DNA of 64,000 nt from Novosphingobium colocasiae (GTDB lineage: Bacteria > Pseudomonadota > Alphaproteobacteria > Sphingomonadales > Sphingomonadaceae). The position numbers were made by a program, and so were the translations under genes. The notes under the pieces were generated by a model, which did not search any database, was not told the origin of the DNA, and was given only the letters and a program-made list of their open reading frames with translations. Positions 37,712-46,388 of this stretch are shown one piece after another (position 1 is the first letter of the stretch; each line of letters starts with the position of its first letter). The stretch covers positions 172,147 through 236,146 of the forward strand of contig NZ_BMZA01000001.1 in NCBI RefSeq assembly GCF_014652555.1. Reading direction: 5' to 3'.

Positions 37712-38383
37712 ATGTGGCATATCTACCAGTTTCCGCTCTGCCCGTTCAGCCGCAAGGTGCGCCTGCTCATGGCCGAAAAGGGCATCGCTTACGAACTCCA
37801 GTCCGCCCGCCCCTGGGAGGGAGAGGACCGGTTCTTCGCGATGAACCCGGCGGGCTGCACCCCGGTGATCAAGGACCCGGATCGCAATATCGTCCTGTCC
37901 GACAGCCGGGCGATCTGCGAATATTTCGAGGAAACCGTCGATCGCAACCCGCAGATCAGCGGCACCGCGCAGCAGCGCGCCGAAATCCGCCGGCTGGTCG
38001 CCATGTTCGACGAGAATTTCTTCCGCGACGTCTCGGGCCCGCTGCTGCACGAACGGATGAAGAAGCGGCTGGTGCTGCGCCAGTCTCCCGACGCCAAGGC
38101 GCTGCGCGAGGCGATGAAGCTGGCGCATGACTATCTGGACTATGTGGACTGGCTGATCGACAACCGTCCGTGGCTGGCGGGATCGACGATGTCGCTCGCC
38201 GACCTGACCGCCGCCGCGCAGATCAGCGTCGCCGATTATCTGGGCGGGATCGACTGGACCACGCACGAACAGGCGCGCGCCTGGTATCTGGTCATGAAAT
38301 CGCGGCCCAGCTTTCAGCCGCTTTTATCCGAGCGGATGGAAGTGATCCAGCCACCCAGCCATTACGCCGAAGTGGACGCCTGA
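37712..38383 (+). CDS. glutathione S-transferase family protein
   Basis: This 223-residue GST has a thioredoxin-like N-terminal domain (YQFPLCPFSRKVRLLMAEKG, with a Cys-Pro start of the first helix, then NPAGCTPVI and SDSRAICEYFEE) and a helical C-terminal domain (LAGSTMSLADLTAAAQIS). The ATG at 37712 is where GST homology starts. The frame stays open for about 1.6 kb upstream, but that stretch is antisense to the glycosyltransferase and is not part of this gene. A typical role is glutathione-dependent detoxification or isomerisation. Confidence 0.92.
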   Translation: MWHIYQFPLCPFSRKVRLLMAEKGIAYELQSARPWEGEDRFFAMNPAGCTPVIKDPDRNIVLSDSRAICEYFEETVDRNPQISGTAQQRAEIRRLVAMFDENFFRDVSGPLLHERMKKRLVLRQSPDAKALREAMKLAHDYLDYVDWLIDNRPWLAGSTMSLADLTAAAQISVADYLGGIDWTTHEQARAWYLVMKSRPSFQPLLSERMEVIQPPSHYAEVDA

Positions 38384-38456
38384 CCGGCGCTTGAAACCTT
38401 GCGGTGTTGGTCTGGAGGCGGAAAACACCTGAGCGGCATGGGCAAAACGGTTTCGG

Positions 38457-38693
38457 TCAGGTCGTTACGCCGTATTTGTCGAGCCGAAGTTCAAACTCCT
38501 CCTGCAACTCTGGCCAAGCGTCAAACGCTGGCTGGATAATGTGCTGCCCCACCTCGGCGATTGCGCTCGCTATGCCTTGCCGAAGATCGATATCTTCCGG
38601 CAGATGATGCTTCACAATGTCATGCAGCCGCATCAGATCACGAGAAGCCGTGGTTCCGCCGTTCGCCAAAATTCGGGCCATGTCCTTGTCCAT
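38457..38693 (-). CDS. small hypothetical protein with strong ribosome-binding site
   Basis: This 78-residue acidic helical protein (RDLMRLHDIVKHHLPEDIDL, AWPELQEEFELRLDK) is preceded by GAGGAG five bases before its ATG, one of the best ribosome-binding sequences in the window. It lies in a short patch with visibly lower G+C than its surroundings, between GST and a cation efflux gene. It has no recognisable domain. The patch may have been acquired separately. Confidence 0.68.
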   Translation of the reverse strand: MDKDMARILANGGTTASRDLMRLHDIVKHHLPEDIDLRQGIASAIAEVGQHIIQPAFDAWPELQEEFELRLDKYGVTT

Positions 38694-38782
38694 TTGGTCT
38701 CCTCATCCTTTTGCGGTCGGGTGGAGCCACCGGCTGACAGCGCTGCGTCATGCAGAACATACTCTGCTTTCGCCGTGCCGCT

Positions 38783-39754
38783 TTAGGCCGCCGTGCCCGG
38801 CACCGGCCCAGGGCCTTCGCTAACCTCCGAAAGCTCGTCGCGCGCGGCCGGGCCGGTCTCGTCGATCAGGCCTTCGGGATCGGGATGGATCAGGATCTCG
38901 ATATCGGGAAATTCGCGGTGCAGCCGCGCCTCGATATCGTCCATCACCTTGTGGGCGTCGCGCACCGTCATGTCGGGATCGACCCAGACGTGGAACTGCA
39001 CGAAATCGCGGTGGCCGGACGAACGGGTGCGCAGATCGTGCACGCCGATGATGTCGGGGTTGCGGGCCAGCACCTCCAGGAAGCGGCGCTTCTTCTCGAC
39101 CGGCCATTCGTGGTCCATCAGTTCCTCGAACGCCCGGCTTGAAGCCTTCCACGCCCCCCAGCCGAGCCACAGCGCGATGCCGAGGCCGAACAGCGGATCG
39201 GCCATGGACAGCCCGGCGAAATGATCGAGCAGCAGGGCGGCGATGACCGAGAGGTTGAGCAGCAGGTCCGACTGGTAATGCACGCTGTCGGTGGTGATCG
39301 CGAGGCTGGCGGTGCGCCGGATCACGTAGCGCTGCCAGCCGATCAGCGCGAAGGTGACGGCGATCGCCACCAGCGAGACGACGATCCCCGATTCGGCTTC
39401 CTGCACCCGGCTGCCGCGCAAGAGTTGTTCGATCGAGCGCGCGGCGATGCCGATCGCCGAGATAGAGATCAGGACGATCTGGAACAGCGCGGCGATCGCC
39501 TCGGCCTTGCCGTGGCCGAAGCGGTGCCGGTCATCCGCCGGCTGGGCCGCGATCCATACGCCCAGCAGCGTCGCCATGCTGGCGACCAGATCGAGCGCGG
39601 TATCGGCCAGGCTGCCGAGCATCGCGGTCGATCCGGTGGACCAGGCCGCCCACGCCTTCAGCGCCAGCAGCGTCACCGCCGCCGCGATGCTCGCCATCGC
39701 CGCCGCCCGGTTGAGCGCGCCCTTTTCCGCTGCGGGTGCCGCCATCGTGGTCAT
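38783..39754 (-). CDS. cation diffusion facilitator (CDF) metal efflux protein
   Basis: This 323-residue CDF antiporter has about six membrane segments. Metal-site residues are visible in SLADTALDLVAS and in TDSVHYQSD, with the FGHGKAEA signature after the second segment. The cytoplasmic C-terminal domain carries further His/Asp (VQFHVWVDPDM). It is similar to FieF/YiiP transporters for Zn, Fe or Cd export. The ATG overlaps the pdxH stop (ATGA). Confidence 0.94.
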   Translation of the reverse strand: MTTMAAPAAEKGALNRAAAMASIAAAVTLLALKAWAAWSTGSTAMLGSLADTALDLVASMATLLGVWIAAQPADDRHRFGHGKAEAIAALFQIVLISISAIGIAARSIEQLLRGSRVQEAESGIVVSLVAIAVTFALIGWQRYVIRRTASLAITTDSVHYQSDLLLNLSVIAALLLDHFAGLSMADPLFGLGIALWLGWGAWKASSRAFEELMDHEWPVEKKRRFLEVLARNPDIIGVHDLRTRSSGHRDFVQFHVWVDPDMTVRDAHKVMDDIEARLHREFPDIEILIHPDPEGLIDETGPAARDELSEVSEGPGPVPGTAA

Positions 39755-40377
39755 GGATACAGCAGCGTGCTGGTCCAGCCCGCATCGCCGCTGCGGGTGA
39801 AGCGCCGGCGCTCGTGGAGCCGGAATTCCCGGTCGTGCCAGAACTCCATCGCCTCGGGCTCGACGCGGTAGCCGGTCCAGTGCGGCGGCCGGTCGACCTC
39901 GCGGCCCTCGAACCGTTCGCGCACCTGTTCGTAGCGGGCGAGGAAGGTCTCGCGGCTGTCGAGCGGGGCGGACTGGTCCGAGGCCACCGCGCCAAGCTGC
40001 GAATCGCGGGCGCGCGAATGGAAGTATGCCTCGGCTTCGGCCTCGGTCACCGGGGTCAACGAGCCTTCGACCCGCACTTGTCGGCGCAGGCTCTTCCAGT
40101 GGAACAGCAGCGCCACGTGCGGATTAGCGGCGATCTCTCCGCCCTTGCGGCTGTGGCCGTTGGTGTAGAACACGAAACCGCCGCGCGGGCCGAGCTGCGG
40201 CCCGTGGCCCTTGAGCAGGACCATGCGCACTGACGGGTGGCCGTCCGGGGTGGCGGTGGCCAGCGCCATGGCGTTCGAATCGTTCGGCTCGCTCGCCCGC
40301 GCCTCGTCGTACCAGGTCTGGAACAGGCTGAAGGGATCGGTATGGGGGATGACCTCGCGGGCCTGATCGGCGTCCAT
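39751..40377 (-). CDS. pdxH: pyridoxamine 5'-phosphate oxidase
   Basis: This 208-residue FMN enzyme makes pyridoxal 5'-phosphate. Conserved segments include MALATATPDGHPSVRMVLLKG, FYTNGHSRKGGEI, ALLFHWKSLRRQVRVEG, and the C-terminal FEGREVDRPPHWTGYRVEP and RRFTRSGD. The ATG at 40377 follows AGGAATTCCC and matches the family N-terminus; nine extra upstream residues are possible. It is co-transcribed with the CDF gene. Confidence 0.95.
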   Translation of the reverse strand: MDADQAREVIPHTDPFSLFQTWYDEARASEPNDSNAMALATATPDGHPSVRMVLLKGHGPQLGPRGGFVFYTNGHSRKGGEIAANPHVALLFHWKSLRRQVRVEGSLTPVTEAEAEAYFHSRARDSQLGAVASDQSAPLDSRETFLARYEQVRERFEGREVDRPPHWTGYRVEPEAMEFWHDREFRLHERRRFTRSGDAGWTSTLLYP

Positions 40378-40617
40378 GGGAATTCCTGATGAGCAAACTG
40401 GCAAACGGCGGGGGCACGCAGGGCAGCTTGTCAGCGATAGCCGGCGAATGCCTTGATCGCAGACAAATCGCCGTGCATCCGGCGTGAGGTCGATCGTTTA
40501 GGACGGAAAGTGCGGTCAGGAAAGCGCACGATTTACGAAAATGTGGGCCAATTCCATGGCAATTTGCGCAAGGCAGCGCTTGCCGCGCCGCCGCCCGGCC
40601 CCTAGCTATGGCGCATC

Positions 40618-41568
40618 ATGGCATCAGACCCCTATACCGTCCTGGGCGTGGCGCGCGGCGCGAGCGAGAAGGATATCAAATCCGCCTATCGCAAGCTTGC
40701 CAAGGAACTGCACCCGGATACCAACAAGGACAATCCCCGCGCGGCCGAGCGTTTCAGCGACGTGACCCGCGCTTACGACCTGCTGTCCGACAAGGCCAAG
40801 CGCGCCCAGTTCGACCGGGGCGAGATTGACGCGGACGGTAATCCGTCGATGCCGTTCGGCGCGGGCGGCGGCGGCTTTGGTGGCGGGTTCGGCGGTGGCC
40901 AGCGCGGCTTTGGCGGCGGCTTCGAAAGCGGCGGCGTCGATTTCGAGGATATCCTGGGGGGTATCTTCGGCGGCGGTGGCCAGCGGGGCGGCGGGTTCGG
41001 CGGCATGGGTGGCGGTATGGGCGGCGGCCCGCGCGGTGGCCGCGCGCCCAAGGGGGCCAACGTCTCCTATCGCCTGTCCGTCTCGCTGACCGACGCGGCA
41101 GAACGCCGCGACCAGCGGATCACCCTGTCGGACGGCAAGACGATCGATCTCAAGCTGCCTGCCGGGGTGGAAGACGGCACCCAGATGCGCCTTTCCGGCA
41201 AGGGTGAGCAGGGCCCCGGTGGCGCGGGCGATGCGATTGTGACCATCCAGATCCAGCCGCACCCGTTCTTCCGCCGCGATGGTGATGATTTGCGGATCGA
41301 TTTGCCGATCACGCTGGATGAAGCGCTGGCCGGGGCCAAGATCAAGGCTCCCACCGCATCCGGCGCGGTCATGCTGACGGTTCCGGCGGGTGCCAGTTCC
41401 GGCAAGGTCCTGCGGCTCAAGGGCAAGGGCATGAGCCGCAAGGACGGATCGCGCGGCGACCAGTTGTTCGCGCTACAGATCGTCCTGCCCGATGCGGATG
41501 CCGATCTGGCCCGCCGCCTTGAAGGCTGGCGGGACACCCGCGACATTCGCGGCCGGCTGGGCGTCTGA
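40618..41568 (+). CDS. J-domain co-chaperone (CbpA/DnaJ-like, no zinc finger)
   Basis: This 316-residue type II Hsp40 has an N-terminal J domain (residues about 3-70) with the HPD motif at 32-34. A long Gly/Phe-rich linker follows at about residues 80-140, then the two beta-sandwich domains of DnaJ C (LKLPAGVEDGTQMRLSGKG). The CxxCxGxG zinc repeats of DnaJ are absent. It stimulates DnaK and presents substrates. The 240-base region upstream holds no gene. Confidence 0.94.
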   Translation: MASDPYTVLGVARGASEKDIKSAYRKLAKELHPDTNKDNPRAAERFSDVTRAYDLLSDKAKRAQFDRGEIDADGNPSMPFGAGGGGFGGGFGGGQRGFGGGFESGGVDFEDILGGIFGGGGQRGGGFGGMGGGMGGGPRGGRAPKGANVSYRLSVSLTDAAERRDQRITLSDGKTIDLKLPAGVEDGTQMRLSGKGEQGPGGAGDAIVTIQIQPHPFFRRDGDDLRIDLPITLDEALAGAKIKAPTASGAVMLTVPAGASSGKVLRLKGKGMSRKDGSRGDQLFALQIVLPDADADLARRLEGWRDTRDIRGRLGV

Positions 41569-41639
41569 CCGGGACCGGCCACGAGCAGTACCCCGCCGCC
41601 GCGAAGGAGCTGCGGGCACCCGACGCTTGCGAGCCGCCG

Positions 41640-42677
41640 GTGGCTGATGACAGCGCGTTTGCCGATCCGGCTGATGGCAACCCAGCCGATCTGGGCGAGC
41701 GGGATACCCCCGAAGCGCGGCGACGCCATGCCCGGCGCGCCCGCGAAGGCGATGGCCCGTCCATCCCCGGCCGCCGGGGGCGCATCCGCCGGGCGGTGGT
41801 GATCTTCGAGCGGGTGCTGACCGGGGCGTGGAAGGACGGATTCGTCCATGCCGGCAACCTTGCCTACATGACGCTGATCTCGCTGTTTCCGTTCTTCATC
41901 GTCCTGGCGGCGATCTTCTCGCTGCTGGGGGCGCAGGGCAAGCTGGACGATTCGATCGCCGCGTTCCTCGCCGCCGTGCCGCCGCGCGTGTCCGATGTGA
42001 TCGTGCCGGTGGCGCGCGATGTCGCCGGCGCGCGCCACGGTCATCTGCTGTGGATCGGCGGGGTGTTCGGGCTGTGGTCGGCCTCCAGCCTGATCGAGAC
42101 CCTGCGCGATATCCTGCGGCGGGCATATGGCACCCGCCGGACTTACGGCTTCTGGCGCGAACGCGCGATGTCGAGCGCGGTGATCTTCGGTTCGGTCCTG
42201 CTGCTGCTGGTCGCGCTTTCGCTCCAGGTCACGGTGTCGGCGGTGGAGGAGATCGTGCTGGCGCTGTTCCCGCGGCTGGGCTGGGTGATCGACGGGATTG
42301 TGCTGACGCGGATGATCGGGGCGGGGGTGCTGTTTGTCTCGATCTATGTGGTGTTCCTGCTGCTGACCCCGCGCGCCTACCGCTCGCGGCTCTATCCCAA
42401 GTGGCCCGGCGCGGCATTGGTCACCGGGTGGTGGCTGCTGGTCGCCAACGCCATGCCGCGCGTCCTGCACACGTTTTTCGCCACCGATCTGACCTATGGC
42501 AGCCTTGCCGGAGTGATGATCGCGCTTTTCTTTTTCTGGCTGGTGGGCTTAGGGATGGTCGTCGGCGCCGAGCTTAACGCGGCTCTTGCGGAAACCCCGG
42601 AAGAACGCGACATGCACGAAAGCGCCGCCCCGGCCGCGGGGCCACAGGCGAAAACTACACGGGAAAGACAAGAATGA
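41640..42677 (+). CDS. YihY/BrkB family inner-membrane protein
   Basis: This 345-residue membrane protein has about six hydrophobic segments starting near residue 75 (AYMTLISLFPFFIVLAAIF) and the family signature SLAGVMIALFFFWLVGLGMVVGAELNA near the end. The N-terminal 50 residues are charged and cytoplasmic. It starts with GTG without a clear ribosome-binding sequence, so the exact start is uncertain. It was once annotated as RNase BN, but the family is now of unknown, possibly transport, function. The stop overlaps fabI. Confidence 0.88.
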   Translation: MADDSAFADPADGNPADLGERDTPEARRRHARRAREGDGPSIPGRRGRIRRAVVIFERVLTGAWKDGFVHAGNLAYMTLISLFPFFIVLAAIFSLLGAQGKLDDSIAAFLAAVPPRVSDVIVPVARDVAGARHGHLLWIGGVFGLWSASSLIETLRDILRRAYGTRRTYGFWRERAMSSAVIFGSVLLLLVALSLQVTVSAVEEIVLALFPRLGWVIDGIVLTRMIGAGVLFVSIYVVFLLLTPRAYRSRLYPKWPGAALVTGWWLLVANAMPRVLHTFFATDLTYGSLAGVMIALFFFWLVGLGMVVGAELNAALAETPEERDMHESAAPAAGPQAKTTRERQE

Positions 42678-43477
42678 CCGGTTTGATGCAGGGAAAGCGC
42701 GGGCTCATCATGGGCCTGGCCAATGACAAGTCGCTGGCCTGGGGCGTAGCCAAGAAGCTGCACGAGCAGGGTGCCGAACTGGCGTTCTCCTATCAGGGCG
42801 AGGCGCTGGCCAAGCGGGTGCGGCCGCTGGCCGAAAGCCTGGGCAGCGATTTCCTGATCGAATGCGATGTCTCGCAGATGGATTCGATCGATGCCGCGTT
42901 CGCCGCCCTGGCCGAGCGGTGGGACAGCCTCGATTTCGTCGTCCACGCGATCGGCTTTTCCGACAAGAACGAGCTGCGCGGGCTCTATGTTGATACCAGC
43001 CTCGAAAACTTCCTGATGACGATGAACATCTCGGCCTACAGCCTGGTCGCGGTGACAAAGCGGGCGATCGCAATGATGCGCGATGGCGGCTCGATCGTGA
43101 CGATGACCTATTACGGGGCCGAAAAGGTGGTGCCGCACTACAACGTCATGGGCGTGGCCAAGGCGGCGCTGGAAACCTCGGTACAGTACCTTGCCAACGA
43201 TCTTGGCCCCCGCAACATCCGGGTCAACGCGATCTCGGCCGGGCCGATCAAGACGCTGGCCGCCAGCGGGATCGGCGATTTCCGCTACATCCTCAAGTGG
43301 AACGAGCTGAACGCGCCGTTGCGCCGCAATGTCACCATCGAGGATGTCGGCGGGTCCGCGCTCTATCTGCTGTCGGACCTGGCTTCGGGCGTCACCGGCG
43401 AAGTCCACCACGTGGACTGCGGCTACCACGTCGTCGGGATGAAGCAGGAAGACGCCCCGGATATCGCACTGAGCTGA
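42674..43477 (+). CDS. fabI: enoyl-[acyl-carrier-protein] reductase (NADH)
   Basis: This 267-residue FabI catalyses the last reduction step of fatty-acid elongation. The N-terminal motif GLANDKSLAWGVAKKL and the active-site Y156-x2-M-x3-K163 (YNVMGVAKAA) are diagnostic, followed by RVNAISAGPIKTLAASGI. The ATG overlaps the YihY stop (ATGA). A strong terminator follows 29 bases after its stop. Confidence 0.97.
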   Translation: MTGLMQGKRGLIMGLANDKSLAWGVAKKLHEQGAELAFSYQGEALAKRVRPLAESLGSDFLIECDVSQMDSIDAAFAALAERWDSLDFVVHAIGFSDKNELRGLYVDTSLENFLMTMNISAYSLVAVTKRAIAMMRDGGSIVTMTYYGAEKVVPHYNVMGVAKAALETSVQYLANDLGPRNIRVNAISAGPIKTLAASGIGDFRYILKWNELNAPLRRNVTIEDVGGSALYLLSDLASGVTGEVHHVDCGYHVVGMKQEDAPDIALS

Positions 43478-43506
43478 GCCCGCCTGCTGGACAGACCGGA
43501 AAAGTA

Positions 43507-43540
43507 AAGGGGGAGCGGCTTCGTGCCGTTCCCCCTTTTC
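43507..43540. terminator. bidirectional rho-independent terminator
   Basis: A 14-base-pair stem (AAAGGGGGAGCGGC with GCCGTTCCCCCTTT, one G-U pair) closes a TTCGT loop, with runs of A before and T after. It lies between the convergent fabI and TauE-like genes and can stop transcription from both sides. Confidence 0.9.
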
Positions 43541-43555
43541 GTGCCGGCTACCCGA

Positions 43556-44419
43556 TCAATGCGGCTGCGCGGCGACGCTGGCCGGGGCGGCCGCCACTTC
43601 CACCTTGTCGGCCTTGTCCTCGGCACGCGCCTTGAGGAAGAGCTGCCAAGACGAAACCGCCAGCACGCAGGCCAGCAGCGGCTGCAGCACGCGGTCCGGG
43701 GCCCGGCTCGACAGATAGCTGCCGACGATCACGCCGGGGATCGAGCCGATCAGAAGGTTGCCCAGCAGCACCAGGTTCACATCGCCCAGGAACCAGTGGC
43801 CAAAGCCGGCGATCAGCGCCAGCGGCACGGCATGGGCGATATCCGAGCCGACCAGGCGGACCATCGGGCTGCGGGGATAGAGCATCAGCAGCGCGGTGAC
43901 GCCGATCGCGCCGGCGCCCACTGAGGAGATCGAGACTGCCGTGCCGATGCACGCGCCCAGCACCACGGTCCACACCACGATCCGGCCCGCAGGCTGCATC
44001 GGGCCGTGATCGACCGCCGCCTTGAACAAGCGCTTGCGCAGGAGCACCGCCACAGCGGTCAGCGCCAGCAGCGCGGCGAGCGAGACGAGGATCACATGTT
44101 CGGTGTTCTTGCCGACCTTGCCGAACCACGCCAGCGCGCCCAGCGTCAGCAGCGCGGCAGGGATCGAGCCGGTGGCGAGGCGGCGGACGATCTGCCAGTC
44201 CACCGTATCGCGCTTGCCGTGGACGGCTGAACCCGCGATCTTGGTGATGGCGGCAAACAGCAGGTCGGTCCCGACGGCCGTGCCGGGGGCAACGCCGAAC
44301 ATCAGCACGAGCAGCGGCGTCATCAGCGACCCGCCGCCGACGCCGGTCAGGCCGACCAGCACGCCGACCAGCAGCCCTGCAACAGCATGCATGCTGTCGA
44401 AAACCTGCACTGCATTCAT
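43556..44419 (-). CDS. TauE/SafE family sulfite/anion exporter
   Basis: This 287-residue membrane protein has about eight hydrophobic segments in two repeated halves, the first containing GLLVGVLVGLTGVGGGSLMTPLL and GTDLLFAAITKI, the second GACIGTAVSISSVGAGAIG. These Gly-rich repeats are typical of TauE/SafE (DUF81) transporters, which export sulfite or sulfonates. The ATG at 44419 is chosen because hydrophobic homology begins directly after it. A candidate promoter lies about 150 bases upstream. Confidence 0.92.
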   Translation of the reverse strand: MNAVQVFDSMHAVAGLLVGVLVGLTGVGGGSLMTPLLVLMFGVAPGTAVGTDLLFAAITKIAGSAVHGKRDTVDWQIVRRLATGSIPAALLTLGALAWFGKVGKNTEHVILVSLAALLALTAVAVLLRKRLFKAAVDHGPMQPAGRIVVWTVVLGACIGTAVSISSVGAGAIGVTALLMLYPRSPMVRLVGSDIAHAVPLALIAGFGHWFLGDVNLVLLGNLLIGSIPGVIVGSYLSSRAPDRVLQPLLACVLAVSSWQLFLKARAEDKADKVEVAAAPASVAAQPH

Positions 44420-44568
44420 TCGGGCGACCCCTTGATCGCGGCAGCACGACTGATCGGAAGCTGCCTGCGCCACGCACGCGAACGGGCCGCTCGTCGGCTA
44501 CCGTCCCGGAGCCCGAGGCCCGGCCTTGTCCTTCCGGTCAACCTTGGGGTCCACCGCAGTGGCGCGAA

Positions 44569-44596
44569 TATCTACCGGTAAAGTAGAGTTGCGCAA
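44569..44596 (-). promoter_or_regulatory. candidate promoter for the TauE-like gene
   Basis: On the minus strand TTGCGC is followed after 16 bases by TAGATA, a reasonable sigma-70-type pair, in the 213-base gap between two minus-strand genes. The rest of this gap shows no gene. The assignment is from pattern only. Confidence 0.3.
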
Positions 44597-44632
44597 GCGC
44601 GTTTTTCTTGGCCCCGGTAAAGCACCGATGCC

Positions 44633-45196
44633 TCATGGCTGAGGGGTGGCGGGGGCCGAACCTTCGGCGGCATCCTGCGCCGCCTGCTGCTTTTTCTGCT
44701 GTTCGAGGTAGACCTTTTCCGCCTCTTCGACCCGCTTCTGGTGATCGGCGGCATCGGTATCGATCGTCGACAGCCGCTTCTCGCGCTCGGCCGCGATCAG
44801 TTCGCCGAACTTCACGTTCGACCCGTTCTTGCGCTCGGCATAAGCCTGATCGATCAGCTTCTGGGTGCAGCCCAGCGAACCGCCCGCGCCCACCGGCGAA
44901 CAGGACAGGGTGCCGAATGCGCCGACCGTTTCGTAAGCGGTGACCTTGTTGGTCCACGAATCGCTCTTGGGCGAATCGACGCCGCGCAGCGGTTCGGGGA
45001 TGCGGTACTGATCGCCCACGCGCGCGCAGACGGTGATCACCGCCGGGTCCGCAGACGCTTCGCACGGCTGGTCGCCATAGACGATGACCATGTTGTACTT
45101 CTCACCATCGGCGGTGGTCTGTTCCTGCGCCTGTGCGGCGGGCGCGGCACCAAGCGCGCCGGCGAGAAGAAGGGCGGCAGTCAGGGGGCGGATCAT
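44633..45196 (-). CDS. secreted hypothetical protein
   Basis: This protein of 187 residues has an N-terminal signal peptide ending near AAPAAQAQE. The mature part has several Cys (CEASADPAVITVCARVG, LSCSP, LGCTQ) that may form disulfides in the periplasm, and a C-terminal charged helix (EEAEKVYLEQQKKQQAAQD). The ATG at 45196 has GGAGAG seven bases upstream; another ATG at 45211 is possible. I recognise no named domain; similar short proteins occur in sphingomonads. Confidence 0.75.
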   Translation of the reverse strand: MIRPLTAALLLAGALGAAPAAQAQEQTTADGEKYNMVIVYGDQPCEASADPAVITVCARVGDQYRIPEPLRGVDSPKSDSWTNKVTAYETVGAFGTLSCSPVGAGGSLGCTQKLIDQAYAERKNGSNVKFGELIAAEREKRLSTIDTDAADHQKRVEEAEKVYLEQQKKQQAAQDAAEGSAPATPQP

Positions 45197-45337
45197 CGCG
45201 AGGCTCTCCATGGGTACGCGCTCCGGTACCGTCGACTTGTATAAGGTGCGCAGCGATTGAATGGTTGCTGAAGCGCGGGCGGTCAATGGCCCAGATCAAA
45301 CCAAGCCCACGAACGGGGGAGGGGCAAAATCAGTGCT

Positions 45338-45865
45338 TCATATCCGTTCGGACAGCCTGATCGCCAGACGGCAGCCCAGCCGGATCGCGCCGGACAGCAG
45401 CGGATAGGCCGGAGCCTTCTCCGCGCCCGAGGCGAGGGCGGTATCGCGGTGCTCGCGCTCGTCCTCGCGGAATTCGTGGATCACGCCGGAAAGCTCGGGA
45501 TCGTCGTCGCCCAGTTCCTGGAGCTGCTGGCTGTAATGCTCGTCGATCTCGGTTTCGATGGCGGCGGTGCAGGCCATCGCCGCTTCGGGGCCGAGCAGCG
45601 CGGTTGCCGCGCCGAGCGCGAAGCCGGCGACAGACCATACCGGCTGGAGCAATGTCGGCCGGACCCCGCGCTCGGCCATCATCGCGTCGAAGCGGGCGCG
45701 GTGATCTTCCTCCTGTGCCGCCATGCGGGCCACTTCGGTGGCCAGCGGGGCGCGGGTGCCCATCACCGCCATCTGCCCGGCATAGATGCGGATCGCGCCA
45801 TATTCGCCGGCCTGATCGACGCGCAGCATGCGGTCGCGGCGGCGGGTGTCTTGCGGCATGGTCAT
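45338..45865 (-). CDS. coq7: demethoxyubiquinone hydroxylase (COQ7)
   Basis: This 175-residue di-iron monooxygenase performs a late hydroxylation in ubiquinone biosynthesis. Ligand motifs are visible in DQAGEYGAIRIY, AAQEEDHRARF, ETEIDEHYSQQL and EDEREHRDTA, matching the two-fold ExxH pattern. The C-terminal helix associates with the membrane. The ATG overlaps the dsbB stop, so both come from one transcript. Confidence 0.95.
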   Translation of the reverse strand: MTMPQDTRRRDRMLRVDQAGEYGAIRIYAGQMAVMGTRAPLATEVARMAAQEEDHRARFDAMMAERGVRPTLLQPVWSVAGFALGAATALLGPEAAMACTAAIETEIDEHYSQQLQELGDDDPELSGVIHEFREDEREHRDTALASGAEKAPAYPLLSGAIRLGCRLAIRLSERI

Positions 45866-46371
45866 GATCCTGCTCCTGCACCTTCGGGCCCCGCGCCGCG
45901 ACGCGAAAGCAGCGCCAGGATAGCGATCGCACCGAGTCCGGACAGGATGAAATTGAAGCCGGCCAGCGATATGCCCATGAGCGTCCACTGCGCGGTATCG
46001 CAGCGGATCAGCGGCGAATCGAGGATTGCCGCCAGCGGATCGCCGCCGCCGGTGGTCCGTTCGGCGGTGCAGGCGGTGAAACCCTGCCACCAGTGATATT
46101 CCACCCCGGCGTGAAACGCGCCGATCAGGCCGGAAATGCCGATCGCCACCGCCGCCACCGCCACCAGCGGGCGCACCGGCCGCCAGAAGAACGACAGCAG
46201 CGCCAGCACGATCGCGGCCATATGCGGATAGCGCTGCCACCAGCACATCTCGCAAGGATAGAGCCCGAAGCCGTACTGGCTGACATAGGCCCCGCCGAGC
46301 AGCGCGGCAGGCACCAGCAGCGCCAGCCAGCGCGCGGCGCGGACATCCTGCGGAACGGTTGCAACGGTCAT
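45862..46371 (-). CDS. dsbB: disulfide bond formation protein B
   Basis: This 169-residue membrane protein has four hydrophobic segments. The quinone-proximal cysteine pair is Cys40/Cys43 in YPCEMCWWQR, and the second pair is Cys101 and Cys124 in the periplasmic loop. It would re-oxidise a DsbA-type protein using quinone. No dsbA is in the window. It lies between ctpA and coq7 in a minus-strand block. Confidence 0.93.
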   Translation of the reverse strand: MTVATVPQDVRAARWLALLVPAALLGGAYVSQYGFGLYPCEMCWWQRYPHMAAIVLALLSFFWRPVRPLVAVAAVAIGISGLIGAFHAGVEYHWWQGFTACTAERTTGGGDPLAAILDSPLIRCDTAQWTLMGISLAGFNFILSGLGAIAILALLSRRGAGPEGAGAGS

Positions 46372-46388
46372 CCCGAATTACTCGCCGG

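Noticed and set aside
40579..40604. Heat-shock-type promoter (CTTGCC, CCCCTA) before the J-domain gene
   Set aside because: The match is partial and would leave only about ten bases before the start codon, so it was not listed as a feature.
43548..44477. Alternative 309-residue minus-strand frame overlapping the TauE-like gene
   Set aside because: Its translation is Arg/Gly/Ala-rich without membrane segments, whereas the chosen frame shows the full TauE repeat pattern.
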